Below, piece by piece: positions 5,725-14,805 of a stretch of DNA of 64,000 bases. Under the pieces are notes generated by a model. That model did no database searches. It was not told the origin of the DNA and saw only the letters and a program-made list of their open reading frames with translations. Position 1 is the stretch's first letter. Every line of letters begins with the position of its first letter. The translations under genes and the position numbers were made by a program. Origin of the DNA: Actinobacteria bacterium UBA6100 (GTDB taxonomy: Bacteria > Actinomycetota > Coriobacteriia > Anaerosomatales > Anaerosomataceae); contig DIWS01000004.1 in assembly GCA_002423585.1 (NCBI GenBank), positions 1 through 64,000 on the forward strand, written 5' to 3'.

Positions 5725-8235
5725 ATGCGTCCTGCACTGCTACTGATCGCGCTCGCCCTCGTTTCCGCTCTGCGGGCGTCGGCCGCCAATCCGACCGTCA
5801 GCTATACCGCGCTCTCCGACGCCGCGCGAAAGGCCGGTAGGCTCGATAGATACGCCGGGTGCGCTGTGGTGACCAACGCACTTCAGCTTGGCGACTACTC
5901 ACTGCGCTTCGCCGTACCGAAGGCCGCGCGCGCATACGATGTGATCCCGATCTCATACACCCTCACCCAGCCCGCCGGAGCGCGTCGCGCGGCGGTCGAG
6001 GCGGTTGCGTTCGAGGACTCTCGCAGAGCGGGCGACAAGCCACTCTACGACCTCGCCATTCCGGGCGATATGAATGTGAAGGTCGAATACCTTGACAGCG
6101 TGCGCGCGACCCTTGACGAGACCAAGTATATCCCCCTGACCGCCGACCCCAAGACCCCGATCAGTCCCTTCCCGCCATACAACCGCGACCGAATGGTCCG
6201 ATCGGGGATGATTCGGGCCTCGCAGGTGGCGTGGTTCAGGTTCAGGGTCACCAACACCGGCGACACCATCCTCGACCCCGAAGGCTTCGGCGCGGCGTTC
6301 GCCGAACCAAGGCTGATCAAGCTCGACAAGAACGGCAAGGAGGAATGGTCCTCCGGCACCATCAATATCTACGAGCGGTTCCTGAACTACCTCTACCCCG
6401 GCGACTCGGCGGAGTTTTGGGTGAACTTCTTCTCGCCGAAGTCGAAGTTGGCTCGCGGGATCGACGAGGGAGACTACCGCATCGACTTCCGCATGCTCTA
6501 CCGCTACCACCGCGAGTACAACTGGTGGGCCAATATCTGGAGCGGCGCGGAGTTCGCGCGGCTCGAAGTCCCTATCAAGGTAACGGCCGAAGGTGGTCGC
6601 GCGCCGGTGAATCCAGTCTTCAAGATGACCGATGCCCAGGAGAAGATGCCCGGCTACTTCGACACATTCGAGGAGTTCATGACCTCCTTCCGTATATATC
6701 CGGGCGTCGAGAAGCCGGTCGAGCAGACGGGGACCATCTACCTGCAGGTCGCGCCGTGGACCAGGCACGCCACCATCAAACTCATCCTGACGGACCCCAG
6801 GCAGATCGCCGTCGCGCGCGTTCCGATCAAGATCACCGACGAGACCCTCGCCATCAAATACAACCCGAAGAACGTGATGGTGGTCAAGGGCGAGGACGGG
6901 GTCGAGAAGCCCGCGATCATCGCGCAGGCGATGCCCGCCATGCGCATCGGCTTCCAGCTTGGCCCGTATCCCGAGCGGCATATGCTTGAGCGGCTTGCGG
7001 AGATGAAGTCGCTCGGGGTGAACGTGATCTCCAATACCTCCGGCGGATGGTGGATCGGCGAAGTCAGCGGGCGCAAGGGGGTCGAGCTCCACAGCGCGTG
7101 CTACAAGTACTTCTACGATGTGCTGATGCGCAAGCTCGGGATGAAGGTACTCGGATGGAGTGTCTACCCGCCTTCGGGCACCGAATGGTATAGCTGCGCC
7201 GAGCCGCTCCTGGGCCGCGAGGTAACATACTCCATGGCCGATGGCGGCTACACCGGCGCCGGCAAGCAGGTCGATCTCGGCGATCCGATTGTTCCTAAGG
7301 TCATCGCCGCCTGGGCGATCTACAACCACGTCCGCTGGGGGGACTACTGGTTCACGACGAAGGACGGACGCGTGCCTGTCGACATCGAGGACACCTGGGG
7401 CTGGATGCGCGATGATATCAACCTTCGCTACCAGCTCGGTCCGCTCGCGCTCCAGCGCTTCCGCGACTGGGCAAAGGCCAAGTACGGCGACATCGACAAG
7501 GTGAACGCCGCCTGGGCCTCGCGCTACAAGGACTTCAGCGAAATCGACCCACAGGCGAACCAGGGCATCGAAGGCGACGGACTCACCAACGGGCCGGTCT
7601 ACAACAACCCCGCCAACCCGTTCCACGACTGGTCCCCCGCGGTTGATGACTGGGACAGATTCCGCACATTACTGAGAATGGATATCTACCGCAAGGCAAA
7701 CGAACTCATGCGCAAGCGGATCCCCGGCGCCGAACTCGCGCTGCGTACCGAGGGGGCCAACCTCACCATCAAGGGCGATCCCAAGTCCGAGAGCATGCAC
7801 TTTCGCCACGTCTACTTCTCCCAGCGGCGCAACGCGATGGTGCAGGACGTGGTGGACAGGGCAAACGTCCTCCACTTCCATAGCGACTACACCACCCTTC
7901 CCTATACCGAAGACGAATGGCGGCAGGGGATGCGGGAGATGGTGGCAAACGGCATCATCCCGGCGTTCCTGATACAGGCCGACCACATGCGCGATATTCT
8001 CCTACAGCCGCACTACGGCCGCCAGTATCAGATGAGCTACAACCTCGACCAGCCCTCCAAGGGGATGATGGTCCACTGCCTGATGGCCGCTTACCCGTGG
8101 TGGAAAGCCACATATGAAGAGGGCGGCGCCCCCGGGATCATCTGGAACGACTACCTATGCGACGGTTTCGCCACCGAAACGCAGAAGCGCGAGGTCAAGC
8201 TGCTCAGCGAGCACTTCGGCAAGATGAGGAAGTGA
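5725..8235 (+). CDS. Secreted GH42-like (clan GH-A) glycoside hydrolase
   Basis: 836 residues. A signal peptide (1-20, ALALVSALRASAA) is followed by about 370 residues of beta-sandwich-like sequence without a recognised family. A TIM-barrel part then starts near residue 405 (MRIGFQLGPYPER). The block AKYGDIDKVNAAWASRYKDF (about 580-600) is characteristic of GH42 beta-galactosidase-like enzymes. Likely role: hydrolysis of plant or exopolysaccharide galactosides outside the cytoplasm. The ATG has CGGAG upstream. The gene stands alone, divergent from the hdr operon. Family is given at clan level; the substrate cannot be read. Confidence 0.7.
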   Translation: MRPALLLIALALVSALRASAANPTVSYTALSDAARKAGRLDRYAGCAVVTNALQLGDYSLRFAVPKAARAYDVIPISYTLTQPAGARRAAVEAVAFEDSRRAGDKPLYDLAIPGDMNVKVEYLDSVRATLDETKYIPLTADPKTPISPFPPYNRDRMVRSGMIRASQVAWFRFRVTNTGDTILDPEGFGAAFAEPRLIKLDKNGKEEWSSGTINIYERFLNYLYPGDSAEFWVNFFSPKSKLARGIDEGDYRIDFRMLYRYHREYNWWANIWSGAEFARLEVPIKVTAEGGRAPVNPVFKMTDAQEKMPGYFDTFEEFMTSFRIYPGVEKPVEQTGTIYLQVAPWTRHATIKLILTDPRQIAVARVPIKITDETLAIKYNPKNVMVVKGEDGVEKPAIIAQAMPAMRIGFQLGPYPERHMLERLAEMKSLGVNVISNTSGGWWIGEVSGRKGVELHSACYKYFYDVLMRKLGMKVLGWSVYPPSGTEWYSCAEPLLGREVTYSMADGGYTGAGKQVDLGDPIVPKVIAAWAIYNHVRWGDYWFTTKDGRVPVDIEDTWGWMRDDINLRYQLGPLALQRFRDWAKAKYGDIDKVNAAWASRYKDFSEIDPQANQGIEGDGLTNGPVYNNPANPFHDWSPAVDDWDRFRTLLRMDIYRKANELMRKRIPGAELALRTEGANLTIKGDPKSESMHFRHVYFSQRRNAMVQDVVDRANVLHFHSDYTTLPYTEDEWRQGMREMVANGIIPAFLIQADHMRDILLQPHYGRQYQMSYNLDQPSKGMMVHCLMAAYPWWKATYEEGGAPGIIWNDYLCDGFATETQKREVKLLSEHFGKMRK

Positions 8236-8404
8236 CATCGGGCTCCGCGCTCCGTCCTCCGGTGACGCAATTAGCTGCATGCTGGGAGTAATCGGAGCAA
8301 AGTCAACGCCCGGCGGTGGCAGGTGGTCATCGCAAACAGCGAAGACGGGTATTGCGCCGCTCAGCTAACACAACATGCACGACCAGCAGGGCGAGGTTGC
8401 CATA

Positions 8405-8938
8405 ATGCGAATCCAACACGAGGACGTGGTCTCACCACTGGCCCCACTGGCGGTTTCCATCGAAGGGGCACAGACCACTCCGTCGATCAAGGCGATAGCG
8501 CCGGACGGAAAGCCGGCGTTCGTTCGCCGCGTGCTCGGGAGATCGGGAGGCACACTGTGGTTCAGCGGTCTCCTCGGGGAGCACACTCTCCTCTGGCGCT
8601 GCGACGGGCAGGAAGTCGCTCGCACCACGGTCCGGCTGGAGGCCCAGACCCGTATCCAGACCAGCGACCCCAGGGATCAGACCCTCTTCCATGCGCTGAG
8701 GCAGATCGTAGACGCGGACTCCAAGGTAGTTGCCGAAGGAGACAGGAAGATCCGAACCCACCCCGACTGGGTTCGTGACCATATCCACAAGTTCATTACC
8801 AGCCCCGATGACTATCACCTCGGCTTCGTGAAGCCGGAGTTCGTCTATGTGGACGAAGAGAAAGCCTGCTTCTCTGGATGTCAGGCAGAAGGTGATTCGC
8901 GGCTATCATTCTGGCCGAGGACGACGCGAACCGGATAG
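8405..8938 (+). pseudogene. Truncated gene, possibly the N-terminal part of an (alpha/alpha)6-barrel glycosidase
   Basis: From the ATG at 8405 (GAGG upstream) the protein reads as a beta-rich N-terminal region followed by HPDWVRDHIHK. That block recalls the catalytic-domain entry of debranching or trehalase-like glycosidases. Soon after (past about 8880) the frame enters the 3' end of the oppositely oriented mscS gene and ends in unrelated residues, so the catalytic domain is missing. I read it as a gene cut by deletion, with its junction near the mscS stop. The glycosidase assignment is weak; the truncation is the firmer point. Confidence 0.5.
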
Positions 8939-9963
8939 GATATGGCTATGGACTCTTCCTTGTATCTCGCATGGAGCCTCTTTATGAACTCGTGCCGGAT
9001 CAGGAACTGGGCAGAGGCATCTGAGGCGCGAAGTACCACCATGAAGTTGATATTCGACTCGCCAAACTCTTTGTAACGAAGAGCAGGCTCAAAGTCGCTG
9101 ACGGCGCCTGGTGTGCTGAGAAGCGTCTCTCTAGCCACTGCCAGTGTTGCCTTTTCCACCTCTTCGAGGTTACTCTCATAACTGACTCCGCAGTCCACAT
9201 TGACAGACAGTTCCTTGCGTGGCAGGTCGTAGTTGGTTAGCACGCTCTTGATCAGCTTCGCGTTGGGGATGATGATCATGTTGTTGTCCCATCCCCGGAC
9301 ACGGGTGTTTCGCCAGCTCACTTCGTCCACAAAGCCTTCCTGTCCCGAATCCAATCGGATGTAGTCACCAGTGCGGACGGACCTATCGGCGACTATGTAG
9401 AATCCCGCGAAGAGGTTCGCAAGTATGTCTTGAACGGCCAAAGCCACGGCCAGTCCGGCCACCCCGAGAGCCGCAAGGAGAGTGCTGATCCTATAGCCAA
9501 ACTGGCCAAGCACAACCACGACGGCCAGAGTCCATGTCGCCACGGTGACAAGTTTCCTGAGGACCCTGACTTGGGCCAGGAGGTCGTGTGAATGGGCATT
9601 CACGCCGTACCACCTTGCCAGACCGCTCAGCGACGCGGAGATTCCGTATGCCGCTATAACGGTTAGGAGCGCCTTGAAGAACGTGTTGACTCTGCCGATG
9701 TAGTCCGGAACGCTGGTCTCGGGAAACCCAGCGATATTCAGATGGAGCAACATGAGCAGTGCTGCCTGGAAACCAAGGGCGACGATTGCCAGTGTGATCG
9801 GCATTTGCAGGTGGCGGACTAGCACTTCGCTGAACCAAGATTGAGGTCTGCTTTCAAGGTGTCGGGACAGGATCCTCAGCGCCCAACGTGCTGCGAAAGC
9901 AATGATGACCGCACCCGCCGCCACGCTGATCACAGCAACAATCTCTTTGGCCTGATCTGTCAT
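8881..9963 (-). CDS. MscS-family mechanosensitive channel
   Basis: 360 residues. Four hydrophobic segments (near 9-31, 51-74, 85-115 and 135-185) precede the MscS pore-beta junction, with an Ala/Gly-rich pore helix (TLLAALGVAGLAVALAVQD) followed by ILANLFAGFYIVADRSVRTG. Next comes the beta domain (GFVDEVSWRNTRVRGWDN) and an alpha/beta C-terminus. It releases solutes from the cytoplasm on osmotic downshock. GGAGAGGAG precedes the ATG. The 3' end overlaps the decayed reading frame on the other strand. Confidence 0.92.
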   Translation of the reverse strand: MTDQAKEIVAVISVAAGAVIIAFAARWALRILSRHLESRPQSWFSEVLVRHLQMPITLAIVALGFQAALLMLLHLNIAGFPETSVPDYIGRVNTFFKALLTVIAAYGISASLSGLARWYGVNAHSHDLLAQVRVLRKLVTVATWTLAVVVVLGQFGYRISTLLAALGVAGLAVALAVQDILANLFAGFYIVADRSVRTGDYIRLDSGQEGFVDEVSWRNTRVRGWDNNMIIIPNAKLIKSVLTNYDLPRKELSVNVDCGVSYESNLEEVEKATLAVARETLLSTPGAVSDFEPALRYKEFGESNINFMVVLRASDASAQFLIRHEFIKRLHARYKEESIAISYPVRVVLGQNDSRESPSA

Positions 9964-10006
9964 GAGTGCATCTCCTCTCCGGTGACTTGCCTGAAGCTGT
10001 CACCCG

Positions 10007-10368
10007 TTACTCAAGCCTCAAGGCCACGGCAGCGGCATCATCTCTGAACCGCCCACCAGCAAGCGACCGTATTCCCTCCACGGTACCATCGACGATTTCG
10101 CGAAGCTCTCCCGATCCTGCGTGCATCGTGAATATCTGCTCGATCCCAAGAGTAGCCCATTTGCGACCAACGTCTCCACCGTCTCCAAACGAGCGCTATA
10201 GAGACACGGAGGTTCATGGCCACCGGTCACATAAGTCATCTGCCCGGTAGACTGGTCGAGAACCGCGTGAAACACAGTAACGAAACCAGCAAGCCGAGGG
10301 TCGTCCGTCAGCATGGAGTTCAGTCTTCTCAACGTTTCTTCAGGCAATGAGGAATCTCGAGCGTACAC
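10007..10368 (-). pseudogene. Decayed SpoIIE/RsbU-type PP2C phosphatase
   Basis: One frame (to about 10155) reads LPEETLRRLNSMLTDD, then FVTVFHAVLDQSTGQMTYV, then TGGHEPPCLYS and NGLLLG, the hallmark blocks of SpoIIE-type serine phosphatases. The matching C-terminus (GELREIVDGTVEGIRSLAGG, then FRDDAAAVALRLE, stop at 10007) is in another frame. The LYTDGVTE segment expected between them is absent. So there is a frameshift plus an internal deletion, and the upstream catalytic half is also missing. The protein cannot be functional as it stands. Confidence 0.75.
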
Positions 10369-10564
10369 ACAATACCATCAGTATGAGAAAAGCAACAGCT
10401 GAAGCAAGTCCGTACGGATAGCAGACAGCTGTAACGGCCATCACGATTCCGAGACCGCAGTTGGGAGCGCCGAGGAGCAGTTTGAACGCAATGGACAAGA
10501 CGATCCCCGCAAGTGCCGTACCTGCCCATCCAAGAAGACCCCTTGATACTCCTCTCAACTGCAT
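10340..10564 (-). CDS. Small hydrophobic membrane protein
   Basis: 74 residues with two or three hydrophobic helices (LGWAGTALAGIVLSIAFKLL, then GIVMAVTAVCYPYGLASAVAFLI). A good GGAAAGGA site precedes the ATG. No family is recognised. It overlaps the start of the decayed phosphatase and lies 36 bp after the DUF389 gene, so it could be the N-terminal membrane part of a once larger sensor-phosphatase. Confidence 0.5.
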   Translation of the reverse strand: MQLRGVSRGLLGWAGTALAGIVLSIAFKLLLGAPNCGLGIVMAVTAVCYPYGLASAVAFLILMVLCVRSRFLIA

Positions 10565-10600
10565 ATCGTGTCCTTTCCAGGCTTGCAGGTAACAACCGTA

Positions 10601-12223
10601 CTACATCGGCATCCTGTCCTTCAGTCGGGCTTCGTCAAAGCTGGGCAAGTAGCCGCCGGCAGACGCATCAGAGCCGATCACGGATCTTATAACCAGGACC
10701 GTGGATGGTTCGACGTGCTTGCGGAGAAGCGCCTCAATGCGTCTGGCATCACGAGGTGTGAGAGTCCTGGGGGTACGGATTTCCGAAAGCACGTATAGCT
10801 GCCGGTTGATACGACCATAGCGCAGTTGCGTCAAGCTGCATCGTGGTTCAGTAATCAGGAGCTGGTTTCGCAGCGCCTGACCTAACCTCTTCTCAAGAGC
10901 CTGTTGATTGGCGTTACCCGCGTCGGGCTTCTTCTGATAGAGTATGCCATTCGAGTCGACGTCCGTGGTGATTATGCAGCGCAAGGCGAGACGGACCCTC
11001 TTGTCGAGTGCGCGAGACATCTTCGTCTGCATGCTTCTCACTTGCCGGGGGTCTATCGCTTCGGGGGTTCGCACTACGGCGGTCACCGCAGTCGTGCCGT
11101 TCATCTCTCGACGCAGATCAACCAGTCGTGCGCCCGGTACCGTTCGCAGTTCTGCGCTGATAATCTCGGAAGCCTCGGAGAGGAAGTCAGTCTGTTTGCG
11201 CACTTCGGCTTGCCGCTCACGTTCTTCGTCTGCCAGGAAGACCGGCCCGTTCCTGTCCGCGTCCGACGAGATGAGCGAACGCACCACAAGGCGAATTGCA
11301 GGGTTGATCCGCTTACGCAGTCCGTCTTCAAGACGGGCTACCAGGTCCGGCTCTATCTCGCGCGGAGTTAGGACTATGGCAACTACCTCCAGTTGATCCT
11401 TGTGATTGTCGACAGTGAAGCTGGAAAGCCTTGCGCCGAGGATGGTGCGAAGCTGGGATGCCATTTCTGTTTGCACTGTTTTCGACAGCCGACTGTTCTC
11501 TATTGCTTTCACTAGCGTGTGGGTAAGGAAGACCGACACCGCAATCAGAGCTAGAATGCTGAGCCCGAAGCGTCGACCATATTCCCTGAAATGCCCTCTC
11601 TCCGGCATTGACAGAAGACTGATGCCAAAAACGATAAAGACTGCGGCCGCCGCCAACTCAATCGCCAGGAAGTTCGCTGCGAACAATAGGAAAGCGCCAA
11701 GTGCGTCTTCAAACCTGCCTGCGGACAGGCAGAGCCCACAAGTGGCCAATGGGGGGACCAGCGAAGTTGATATCGCTACTCCGGGAAGCGCCGGGCTAAT
11801 GCGCGTATTGGTCATTGCGTAGGCCCCGGCGATCCCAGAGGCAACCGCGACCACGATGTCGTAGAGGGTAGGATGAGTTCTCGCGATGATCTCAGCACCG
11901 AAGTCGGCGCGAAGCGGCAGAGAACCTATAACAAACGCGATGAGCACCGAGATGAAGACGCCCGCAGCCTCGGAAGTCAGCGAGAACCTGAACAGCGATC
12001 TGTCGCCCGAAGCAAGGCTCAGCGCCACTCCGAAGATGGGACCCATCAGCGGAGCAACCAGCATCGCGCCGATCACGACGGCCGTGCTGTTGGACAGCAG
12101 CCCATAGGCGGCAATGGTAGTGGACACGACTACCATTGCGTAGAATGATCGACTTGGATGCGAGAGGTCCGCTATCTCCGCCCACACTCTGCCACGTTCT
12201 TCGTTCGATACTTCTCTGATCAA
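10601..12223 (-). CDS. DUF389 membrane protein with a three-repeat C-terminal domain
   Basis: 540 residues. Residues about 25-225 form the DUF389 membrane domain: STTIAAYGLLSNSTAVVIGA, then MLVAPLMGPIFGVALSLASGD, then NTRISPALPGVAISTSLVPP. The remaining ~310 residues are three tandem copies of a soluble alpha/beta module of about 95-105 residues. Each contains an L-x-TPREI/RTPEAI/RTPRTL turn and ends in a VRSLISSDA/LRCIITTDV/IRSVIGSDA strand. DUF389 proteins are uncharacterised integral membrane proteins; this long repeated tail is unusual for them. Function is unknown; transport or sensing are guesses. Confidence 0.8.
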   Translation of the reverse strand: MIREVSNEERGRVWAEIADLSHPSRSFYAMVVVSTTIAAYGLLSNSTAVVIGAMLVAPLMGPIFGVALSLASGDRSLFRFSLTSEAAGVFISVLIAFVIGSLPLRADFGAEIIARTHPTLYDIVVAVASGIAGAYAMTNTRISPALPGVAISTSLVPPLATCGLCLSAGRFEDALGAFLLFAANFLAIELAAAAVFIVFGISLLSMPERGHFREYGRRFGLSILALIAVSVFLTHTLVKAIENSRLSKTVQTEMASQLRTILGARLSSFTVDNHKDQLEVVAIVLTPREIEPDLVARLEDGLRKRINPAIRLVVRSLISSDADRNGPVFLADEERERQAEVRKQTDFLSEASEIISAELRTVPGARLVDLRREMNGTTAVTAVVRTPEAIDPRQVRSMQTKMSRALDKRVRLALRCIITTDVDSNGILYQKKPDAGNANQQALEKRLGQALRNQLLITEPRCSLTQLRYGRINRQLYVLSEIRTPRTLTPRDARRIEALLRKHVEPSTVLVIRSVIGSDASAGGYLPSFDEARLKDRMPM

Positions 12224-12269
12224 TTACGTATCACCATATCTGCCTGAACCCGATTGTAAGGGCGCTTTG

Positions 12270-12470
12270 TCAGGCAGCCTCCTCCAGAGACTGCGACTCG
12301 AACCGGGCTCGCAATAGGTATCCCAGCGTCGAGTGGAGCCTGACTCTGTGATAGAACACTTCTATATACTCGAAGATATCCCTTCGCGCCTCTGCCTGGC
12401 TGCGACACAGCGGTGATGGACTCGCTTGGTCTTGAGGCCCGCAAAGAAGCTCTCATCCGCCGCAACGGCC
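12270..12470 (-). mobile_element. IS3-family transposase remnant (C-terminal end)
   Basis: The frame ADESFFAGLKTKRVHHRCVA continues, after a one-base frameshift, into QAEARRDIFEYIEVFYHRVR, then LHSTLGYLLRARFE and a stop at 12270. This is the typical C-terminus of IS3-group OrfB integrases (ESFF..LK....H..A..AR..IF.YIE.FYN..R.HS.LGY). The rest of the element is gone and no terminal repeats are visible, so this is a fossil. Confidence 0.8.
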
Positions 12471-12576
12471 GAAGCGAGACGATGGTCGAGATCAGCTACG
12501 AGTACACATCGCCCGCGTGCTTGCGTAGATCGCTTGGCCCGGCTAACATGGACTTGTCTGTCGCAAGGAGGAAGTC

Positions 12577-13419
12577 TTGACCAGAACCTCACCCGCTCGC
12601 AGCCGGGTTCGCGCCGGTTTGTTCACCGTAGTCTTTGCCGCTGTTTGTCTGCTGGCTGTTTCCAGTGTCGTCTTCGCCGCGCGCAGCGTAGAGCATGCCA
12701 AGACCTGGGTGGCGGGCGTCTGGATGCACGTCGTTACCGTCGACCTCAACGCCCCCGCCATCACTGTCACCCCGGCGGTCTCTCGGAAGGGGATCGGATC
12801 GAGCGAATCGTTCAGATCGATGATGCGGCGCACGCGGCCCGCCGCCGCCATAAACGGGACATTCTTCGATACCCGGACCCTCAAACCAACCGGCGATATC
12901 GTGATCGGGGGAAGGCTCTTGCGCAGGGGTGAACTCGGGGTGGCCATCGGCGTGAACGCAGGCAGGTTCGTCTCGTTCATTCCGTCCAGGCACTCGGACC
13001 TCTACTGCTGGTCGGACTACGAGTCGGTGATGGTGGCCGGTCCGACGCTTATCGCACAGGGCCGGATAGCGGTCGTGCCAAAAGATGAAGGCTTCAGGAG
13101 CAGGGTCCACTTCAGCAAGCACTGCAGGGCCGCGGTGGGGCTGACTTCCGCAAACAAGCTCGTGTTTGTGACCACCCTCAGGAGCACCTACTACAGCCGG
13201 GTCGCCAAGGCAATGAAGGCTATGAACTGCGTGGAAGCCGCGGTTCTCGATGGCGGAAGTTCCATTGGTTTATATTGCCACGGTAAGCTGATCAGCAACC
13301 CCAAACGCGGGATGACAAACTGTCTGCTTGTCTATGACGATCTATACGCGTTCCAACGGCGTCGCAGCGCCCTGTGCCCCGGGAACTACGACTGGGGGCG
13401 TCTGAGCCAGGGCTCCTAG
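12577..13419 (+). CDS. Secreted phosphodiester glycosidase-like (NAGPA/DUF2233) protein
   Basis: 280 residues. A signal peptide or anchor at about 12-35 (AGLFTVVFAAVCLLAVSSVV) is followed by the NAGPA domain with its two diagnostic blocks, AINGTFFD (91-98) and AVLDGGSSIGLY (222-233). The family includes the enzyme that uncovers mannose-6-phosphate and many bacterial envelope proteins thought to act on phosphodiester-linked glycans. The start is a TTG at 12577 behind a strong AAGGAGG. The gene is flanked by the IS3 remnant and a hairpin-rich gap. Confidence 0.85.
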   Translation: MTRTSPARSRVRAGLFTVVFAAVCLLAVSSVVFAARSVEHAKTWVAGVWMHVVTVDLNAPAITVTPAVSRKGIGSSESFRSMMRRTRPAAAINGTFFDTRTLKPTGDIVIGGRLLRRGELGVAIGVNAGRFVSFIPSRHSDLYCWSDYESVMVAGPTLIAQGRIAVVPKDEGFRSRVHFSKHCRAAVGLTSANKLVFVTTLRSTYYSRVAKAMKAMNCVEAAVLDGGSSIGLYCHGKLISNPKRGMTNCLLVYDDLYAFQRRRSALCPGNYDWGRLSQGS

Positions 13420-13783
13420 AGGCCCCTCCACCGGAGTTAGCGCGCCTCGACTTCGCGCTAACTGTCAATCGTTCGGTCCATCCTGATGGGCATTGGTGGC
13501 ATTGTTCCATTGTCCGCCATAGATGCCCCCATCTGTGGCGAAATGCTTCCGCTGTTGCTCAACCGGTGAGAGCAATATGGCTGCAAATTCCCAAGTTTCC
13601 ACCTTGACATGGGGTGTGGCAAACGGCTAGAATCAATGCACGTAATCGCCCCGAGCGTATAGGTTTGGGCGAGCCAAGTTGTACACCCAAATCTGTGTTG
13701 GGGGGCCGCGGTGGGCGTCGGGCTTTGCAGACACGGTCTTGGGGTATAGTGCAGCGCCCCATTCTGGTACCGGATAGCAACTA
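13420..13783. other. Hairpin-rich intergenic region upstream of queA
   Basis: There is no gene here. A perfect 10-bp hairpin, AGTTAGCGCG/CGCGCTAACT (13435-13463), stands just after the phosphodiesterase stop and may be its terminator. A second hairpin, CGCCATAGATG/CATCTGTGGCG (13515-13540), and a weak GTTTGGG/CCCAAAT pairing follow. A TATAGT box at 13745-13750 is a candidate -10 for queA. Confidence 0.5.
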
Positions 13784-14794
13784 ATGCGCTTAAGCGATTT
13801 TGATTACGCGCTCCCGGAAGAGCTTATAGCTCAGGAACCGCTCGCGGAGCGCGACAGGTCTCGCCTGCTTGTGGCGGACCGCGAACGACAACTTATCGAG
13901 CACCGAACGTTTGCTGACTTGTTGGACTACCTCAGAGAGGATGACCTGATGGTGTTCAACAATACCAGGGTTGTTGCAGCAAGACTCAATGGCCATAAGG
14001 ACACCGGTGGGAAGGTGGAAGTGCTTCTCCTTCGGAGCATTTCGCCAGGTGTCTGGGAGGCCATGGTCAAGCCCGGGAGACGGGTGGCGGTCGGAGCCAG
14101 GCTGATCCTCGATCAGGGGCTTACCGCCGATGTAATCGACAGGAGCGACGCGGGCAGTCGCATACTTAGGTTTGCAGCCGATATCGACCCGGACGAGTTG
14201 CTGGCGCGCGTGGGACAGGTCCCCTTGCCGCCATATATCCACAAGCGACTGGACGACCCGGAGCGGTATCAGACGGTCTATGCGGCGGCCAAGGGCTCGG
14301 CCGCGGCGCCGACGGCAGGTCTGCACTTCACGCCTGCCCTGCTGGCTGGAATAAGGGCGCGCGGAATAGCGATGGCGTTTGTGACTTTGCACGTCGGCCT
14401 TGCGACTTTCAGGCCCGTCAGAACCGAGAACCTTGACGACCACGACATGCACACCGAGTTCTTCGAGGTCAGCCCCGAGGCTGCCGAAGCCGTGAACTCG
14501 GCCCGAGGACGGATAGTGTGCGTGGGAACAACCACCGCGCGGACGCTCGAAAGCGTTGCGGTGGGCAAGCGCAAGATCGCCGCGAGAAGCGGCGAGACGA
14601 ATCTCTTTATCAAGCCGCCTTACGATTTCAAGATAGTAGAGGCGCTGATTACGAACTTTCATACACCCAAATCGACCCTGCTGATCCTCATAAGCGCGTT
14701 TGCCGGAACGGATTTCGTGCGGCGGGCATACGAAGAGGCGGTTCGGCAGCAATACCGGTTTTTGAGTTTCGGCGACGCGATGTTGCTATACTGA
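13784..14794 (+). CDS. queA: S-adenosylmethionine:tRNA ribosyltransferase-isomerase
   Basis: 336 residues, full QueA length. It transfers and isomerises the ribosyl moiety of SAM onto preQ1 at tRNA position 34, giving epoxyqueuosine. Family blocks are visible throughout: the N-terminus (MRLSDFDYALPEELIAQEPL), FNNTRVVAARL, GQVPLPPYIHK, AAPTAGLHFT, FVTLHVGLATFRPV, HTEFFEV, VGTTTARTLES, TNLFIKPPYDFK, NFHTPKSTLLILISAFAG and YRFLSFGDAML. It is transcribed with the HTH gene 11 bp downstream. Confidence 0.97.
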   Translation: MRLSDFDYALPEELIAQEPLAERDRSRLLVADRERQLIEHRTFADLLDYLREDDLMVFNNTRVVAARLNGHKDTGGKVEVLLLRSISPGVWEAMVKPGRRVAVGARLILDQGLTADVIDRSDAGSRILRFAADIDPDELLARVGQVPLPPYIHKRLDDPERYQTVYAAAKGSAAAPTAGLHFTPALLAGIRARGIAMAFVTLHVGLATFRPVRTENLDDHDMHTEFFEVSPEAAEAVNSARGRIVCVGTTTARTLESVAVGKRKIAARSGETNLFIKPPYDFKIVEALITNFHTPKSTLLILISAFAGTDFVRRAYEEAVRQQYRFLSFGDAMLLY

Positions 14795-14805
14795 GGAGAT
14801 GGGAA

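Noticed and set aside
5953..7626. Very long open frame antisense to the GH42-like gene
   Set aside because: Typical mirror frame of a high-GC gene: no signal, no domain, and composition matching codon-position bias. The same holds for long antisense frames at 28447-30720, 279-1547, 1904-3016, 3409-4485, 13790-14752 and 15869-16639.
13640..13783. Possible preQ1 riboswitch before queA (CACCC and AACTAA near the start codon)
   Set aside because: The short-range pseudoknot pairing and A-rich tail of known preQ1 classes could not be drawn. An Rfam scan with the preQ1 models would decide.
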